Source: Prorocentrum cordatum
Lineage: Eukaryota; Sar; Dinophyceae; Prorocentrales; Prorocentraceae
Assembly: GCA_963575745.1 (NCBI GenBank)
Contig: CAUYUJ010014338.1
Coordinates: 1-64,000 of the forward strand
DNA: 64,000 nucleotides
Direction of reading: 5' to 3'
Of this stretch, positions 60,116 to 64,000 are shown one piece after another. The notes under the pieces are model-generated. The model saw only the letters and a program-made list of their open reading frames with translations. It searched no databases and was not told the DNA's origin. The stretch's first letter is position 1. Each line of letters opens with the position of its first letter. The position numbers and the translations under genes were made by a program.

Positions 60116-60744
60116 TAGTCGCTGTGCTGGCTTGCGCGTCTCTCTGCCTCCCTCTTCCTTTCCGCCTGCACTGTGCTGCCGTGGATGGTTTTCATGCCAG
60201 ACAGGGTGGTGTTCGGCCCGCGGAGTACTAAATTCTGCTCATCCTCCTCCTCCACCTCCTGCTCCTCCTCCCATTCCCCCTCCCCCTCCTCAGCGTATGG
60301 CAACATGCGCGCACACACACACCATGCGAACCAGCGTACTCACAAAGTCCTCGCCGAGACCCTGCGCATACGCACGAAGGCACAGTCTATCAATCACCAA
60401 CGCCGCGAGCGGCGCTCCTCCCCCTCCCGCTCCTGCTTCTACCAGGGTGGGTAAGCGATCGCCTTGCGCAGCGCCATCATCGAGGCCTTAGCGGCAACGT
60501 CGTCGCTCTCCGAGCGGGCGCCGCGCAGGCCCCTGCGGTAGAGGGTCCTTGTGTGATGGAGGGGGGCTCACGGGGGAGCAGGGGCCCAGCCAGAGATTCA
60601 CCCTCGCTTCCCCTTCCCCTCTCCATCCCCCCCTCCCCCCCTCCTCCCCTGCCCCTCCCGCTCATCTCCCCCTGCCCCTCCCCCTCCTCTCCCTCCCGTT
60701 GCTGCTGATCCTCCCCCTCCCCCAGTTCCCACCCCCAGCTTCCT
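60116..60744. other. Unassigned pyrimidine-rich DNA
   Basis: CCTCCT tracts at 60240-60290 and 60598-60760. No recognised coding. Confidence 0.5.
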
Positions 60745-60764
60745 CATCCCCCTCCCCCGAAAAA

Positions 60765-60799
60765 GTCCTCCTCCTCCTCCTCCTCCTCCTCCTCCTCCA

Positions 60800-60855
<56 letters not shown>

Positions 60856-63167
60856 GCATCAGCATCAGCATCAGCATCATCATCATCATCATCATTATAC
60901 CATCATCATCACCATCAGCATGCTAGTCATCATCATTATCATCACCATTACCATCGACATCATCATCAGCATCATCATCACCATCATCATCAGAATTATC
61001 ATCACCATCATCATTACGATCGCCATCATCATCATCATCGCTGTTATCATGCCACCGCCATCATCAACAGCACCGCATGCATTATCATCAGCATCATCAG
61101 CAGCAGCACCAGTATCATACTGTTCTCATCATAATCGTGATCGGCATCAGCATCATCAACATCGTCATCGTCAGCATCATCCTCATACACATCATCATCA
61201 GCAGCGTTATCAGCAGCATCATCATAATCATCAGCATCATCCTGATCGTCACCGTCGTCACCATCGTCACCATCATCATCAGCATCATCAGCATCATGAT
61301 CATCGGCGTCATCATCAGCACCACCATCATAATCATCATCTCCAGCAGCATGATCGGCAGCATCATCCTCCTCCTACGCCTCCCCATCATCATCAGCCTC
61401 ATCAGCACCCTCGTCCTCCTAGTCAGCATCAATAGCATGAACATCACCGCCGTCGCCAGCATCGTCATCATCATCCGCATCATCACCCTCCACATCGTCA
61501 GCATCATCATTATTAGCATCATCATCATCAGCATCGGCATCACCAGCAGCGTCGTCATCAGAAGCATCATCCGAAGGCTGCTTCTCCTCCTGCTCATCAG
61601 CATTATCAATCTGCATCGCCATAGTCTGCAGAATCCGCAGCATCGCCATCATAATAAGCACCGTCATCAACGTTCACATAATCATCACCATCAGCATCAG
61701 AAACGTCATCATCACCAGCATCCTCATCATCAGCGGCATCATCATCAGCATCAACAGCATCATCAGCACCACTAGCATCACCATCCGCATCACAATCATC
61801 ATCAGCATAAACATCCGCATCATCGCCATCACCATCATAATCGCCATCAGCGTCATCGTACGCATCATCCTGGTCAGCGGCATAATCACCATCATCATCG
61901 GCAGGATCAGTTTCATCACCAGCGTAAGCATCAGCAACACCATTATCAGCATCAGTATCAATAGCGTCATCAACATCTATCAACATCGTCATCATCAGCA
62001 TCACTATCATCATCCGCGTCATCGTCAGCATCATCATCATCGTCCGCATCATCATCAGCAGCAGCATTAGCACACGCATCACCAACAACATCGCCATCGT
62101 CACCTCCAGCAGCAGCATCATCACCATCAGCGTCCGCAGCATCATCGGCATCATCAGCATCATCCTCCTAAGAATAATCCGCATCACCGACATCAGCATC
62201 AGCAGCACCAGCATCATCACCAGCAGCAGCATCATCAACAGCATCATCACCAGCACCAGCAGTATCACCATTTACCTCATCAGCATCATCAGCGTCACCA
62301 TCATCATCAACAACATCAGTACTAGCACCGTCATCATCAGCCTCATCACCATCATCCTCGTCAGCAACATCATCATCAGCATCAGCAGCAGTAGCATCAT
62401 CATCATCAGCATCAGCATTATCATGAGCAGCCTCCTCTTCCTCCTGATCATCAGCATCACCATCATCATCAGCATCAGCATCATCATCATCACCAGCATC
62501 ACCAGCATCGTCAGCATCACCGTCAGCATCATCACCATAATCATCGGCAGCATCATCATCAAACTCTCCTCCTCTTCATCAGCAGCCTCATCATCAGCAT
62601 CGCCATAGTATCATCACCATCATCATCGACATCATCCTCATCAGCATCAGCATCATCATAACCATCATCGTCAGCATCATCATCATCCTCATCATCATCA
62701 GCAGCATCATCAGTATCAGCATTATCTTCAGCAGTATAATCCTCCTTCTGCTCCTCATCATCATTACCATTATAGATGGCATCCTCAGCATCATCATCAT
62801 CATGATCATAATCATTATCATCATCACCACAACACCATCATCAGCATCACACTCATCATCCTCATCAGCATCGACATCATCATTATCCACATCCTCATCA
62901 TCATCATCCGCATCATCATCATCAGCAGCATTATCACCAACGTCATCATCAGCATCATCATCATCAGCATCATCGGCATCATCATCATCATCATCAGCAG
63001 CATCGCCATCATCACCATCGTCATCATAATCATCAGAATTTTCAGCATCATCAGTATTATCACCATCCTCCTCCAGCTCATCCATCAGCAGCAGCATCAT
63101 CATCAGCATCATAGTCACAGTCGGCATCATCATCATCATCACCATCATCATCAGTATCACCACCAGC

Positions 63168-63205
<38 letters not shown>

Positions 63206-63442
63206 GCTCCTCCTCCTCCTCATCATCAACACCAGCATCACAAATATCATCATCATCATCACCAGCATCATCTGCATCATCACCATTAGCATCACCAGCA
63301 TCCATCATCAGCATCATCAGCATCATCATCGTCATCGGCATCATCAGCATCATCATCATCATTACCATGACCATCACCATCATCATCACCAGCATCATCA
63401 TTATCACCATCATAATCATCATCGTCTTCGTCATCGTCAACG

Positions 63443-63511
<69 letters not shown>

Positions 63512-63530
63512 CCATCACCATTATCATCAT
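60765..63530. repeat. Giant imperfect CAT/ATC trinucleotide array
   Basis: About 2.7 kb in which nearly every triplet is CAT, CAG or CAC, or a one-base variant, preceded by a short CTC run (60765-60797). Purest runs are at 60800-60855 and 63444-63516. On the minus strand it reads as poly-Met or poly-Asp, on the plus strand poly-Ile, poly-His or poly-Ser. These long open frames are products of the repeat. Confidence 0.95.
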
Positions 63531-63589
63531 CACTCGCTTCCTCCCCTGCCTGCTCCCCGTGGGCGGGCCTCCCACCTCCTCTCTCTGCC

Positions 63590-64000
63590 AATGCCTCCCT
63601 CGCCCTCGACCTCCTCCTCCGGAGGCCTCGGGACGCCTACTGAGGCGCCCGGGGGGCCGAAGGGGGGCACAAACGCGTCGAATGGGCAAAGAACGAGCCG
63701 CATCCTCCAACTTCCGTTTGCTCCTCCTCCTCCACCTCCTTCTCCTGCTCATCCCTCTCACCATCATCCTGCTCTTGCTCGCCGCCGCCGTCATCGGCGG
63801 AGTTGCCGCCAGGAACGGCGCCGGCGGTATCATCGATCTCCTCGTCTTCCGCGTTCTCCTTCTCCTCGTAAGTCCTTCTCCTCCTCTTCGTCCTCCTTCT
63901 CCTCCTCGTCCTACTTCTGGTCCTCCTCCTCCTTCTTTTCCGCCTCCTCCTCCCCTCATCCACAGAAGTCCGCCACCGTGACGTATGCACTGAGTGGAGT
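63590..64000. repeat. CTC/TCC-rich pyrimidine sequence to the right edge
   Basis: Mostly imperfect CTC triplets at 63600-63630, 63718-63770 and 63835-63955 with a mixed-sequence interval between. No gene was recognised. Confidence 0.7.

Noticed and set aside
60662-63959. Poly-Met, poly-Asp and poly-Ile open frames
   Set aside because: Direct products of the CAT array.
1-64000. CRISPR array, prokaryotic insertion sequence, operon or attachment site
   Set aside because: No regularly spaced identical repeats with unique spacers, no bacterial transposase and no ribosome-binding-site/operon structure. The protein families are eukaryotic retroelements.
1-64000. tRNA, rRNA and spliceosomal RNA genes
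   Set aside because: No sequence with the expected conserved boxes was recognised by eye. A covariance-model scan would be decisive but could not be run.

Overview
This window looks like nuclear DNA from a dinoflagellate. It is GC-rich, repeat-dominated and full of decayed non-LTR (LINE-type) and Copia-type retroelements whose protein signatures resemble dinoflagellate elements. These signatures include a 'HAPHS..WW' endonuclease motif, a 'GDAHWQIG..ER' integrase motif, a 'GHP' pre-integrase box and the LINE reverse transcriptase tail. The high GC would fit a Prorocentrum-like genome better than Symbiodiniaceae, but that is inference. I recognise no intact host gene, no rRNA or tRNA, and nothing prokaryotic.

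Layout. 1-1068: seven units of a 151-bp satellite that runs off the left edge. 1069-3900: GAGTA-type repeats, a purine/pyrimidine minisatellite and unassigned DNA. 3910-33900: almost entirely minus-strand retroelement coding sequence. It comprises a short relative (element A, about 3.9-6.4 kb) and, head-to-tail with it, a very large unit (element B, about 6.5-33.9 kb). In sense order (high to low coordinate) element B encodes: a repeat-rich N-terminal region, a zinc-ribbon protein, a RING-H2 finger, several unrecognised domains, a cytosine-C5 DNA methyltransferase, an AP-type endonuclease, a reverse transcriptase, a zinc knuckle plus RNase H, a Cys/His domain, an UPF1-like superfamily-1 helicase, Cys-rich domains and a basic Trp-rich C-terminus. 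The open frames jump between the three minus-strand frames; several jumps sit on homopolymer or dinucleotide runs.

34-43 kb: AAT, GGC and GGA microsatellites, a hairpin-forming inverted repeat, a decayed plus-strand LINE (endonuclease then reverse transcriptase, 37.3-39.9 kb) and a Copia integrase pseudogene (40.9-42.1 kb). 43.3-45 kb: two identical 34-bp perfect palindromes and a 91-bp minisatellite that reverses orientation. 45-64 kb: no host gene. The pieces of another decayed plus-strand LINE (ORF1-like 47.7-48.5, endonuclease 49.9-50.6, reverse transcriptase tail 56.4-57.3, RNase H 58.6-59.1 kb) are separated by satellite blocks, a duplicated 0.6-kb segment and an opposite-strand LINE fragment. 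The window ends in about 2.7 kb of imperfect CAT repeat.

The main result is element B. A LINE-type core (endonuclease, reverse transcriptase, RNase H) shares one roughly 26-kb minus-strand coding block with a DNA methyltransferase, a RING finger and an UPF1-like helicase. The block also carries a covarying GGAAG-loop hairpin repeat and a strand-biased, frame-independent CCCTGGA motif. Three catalytic positions (methyltransferase PC, reverse transcriptase DD, helicase GD) read as glycine, so this copy is probably not fully active.
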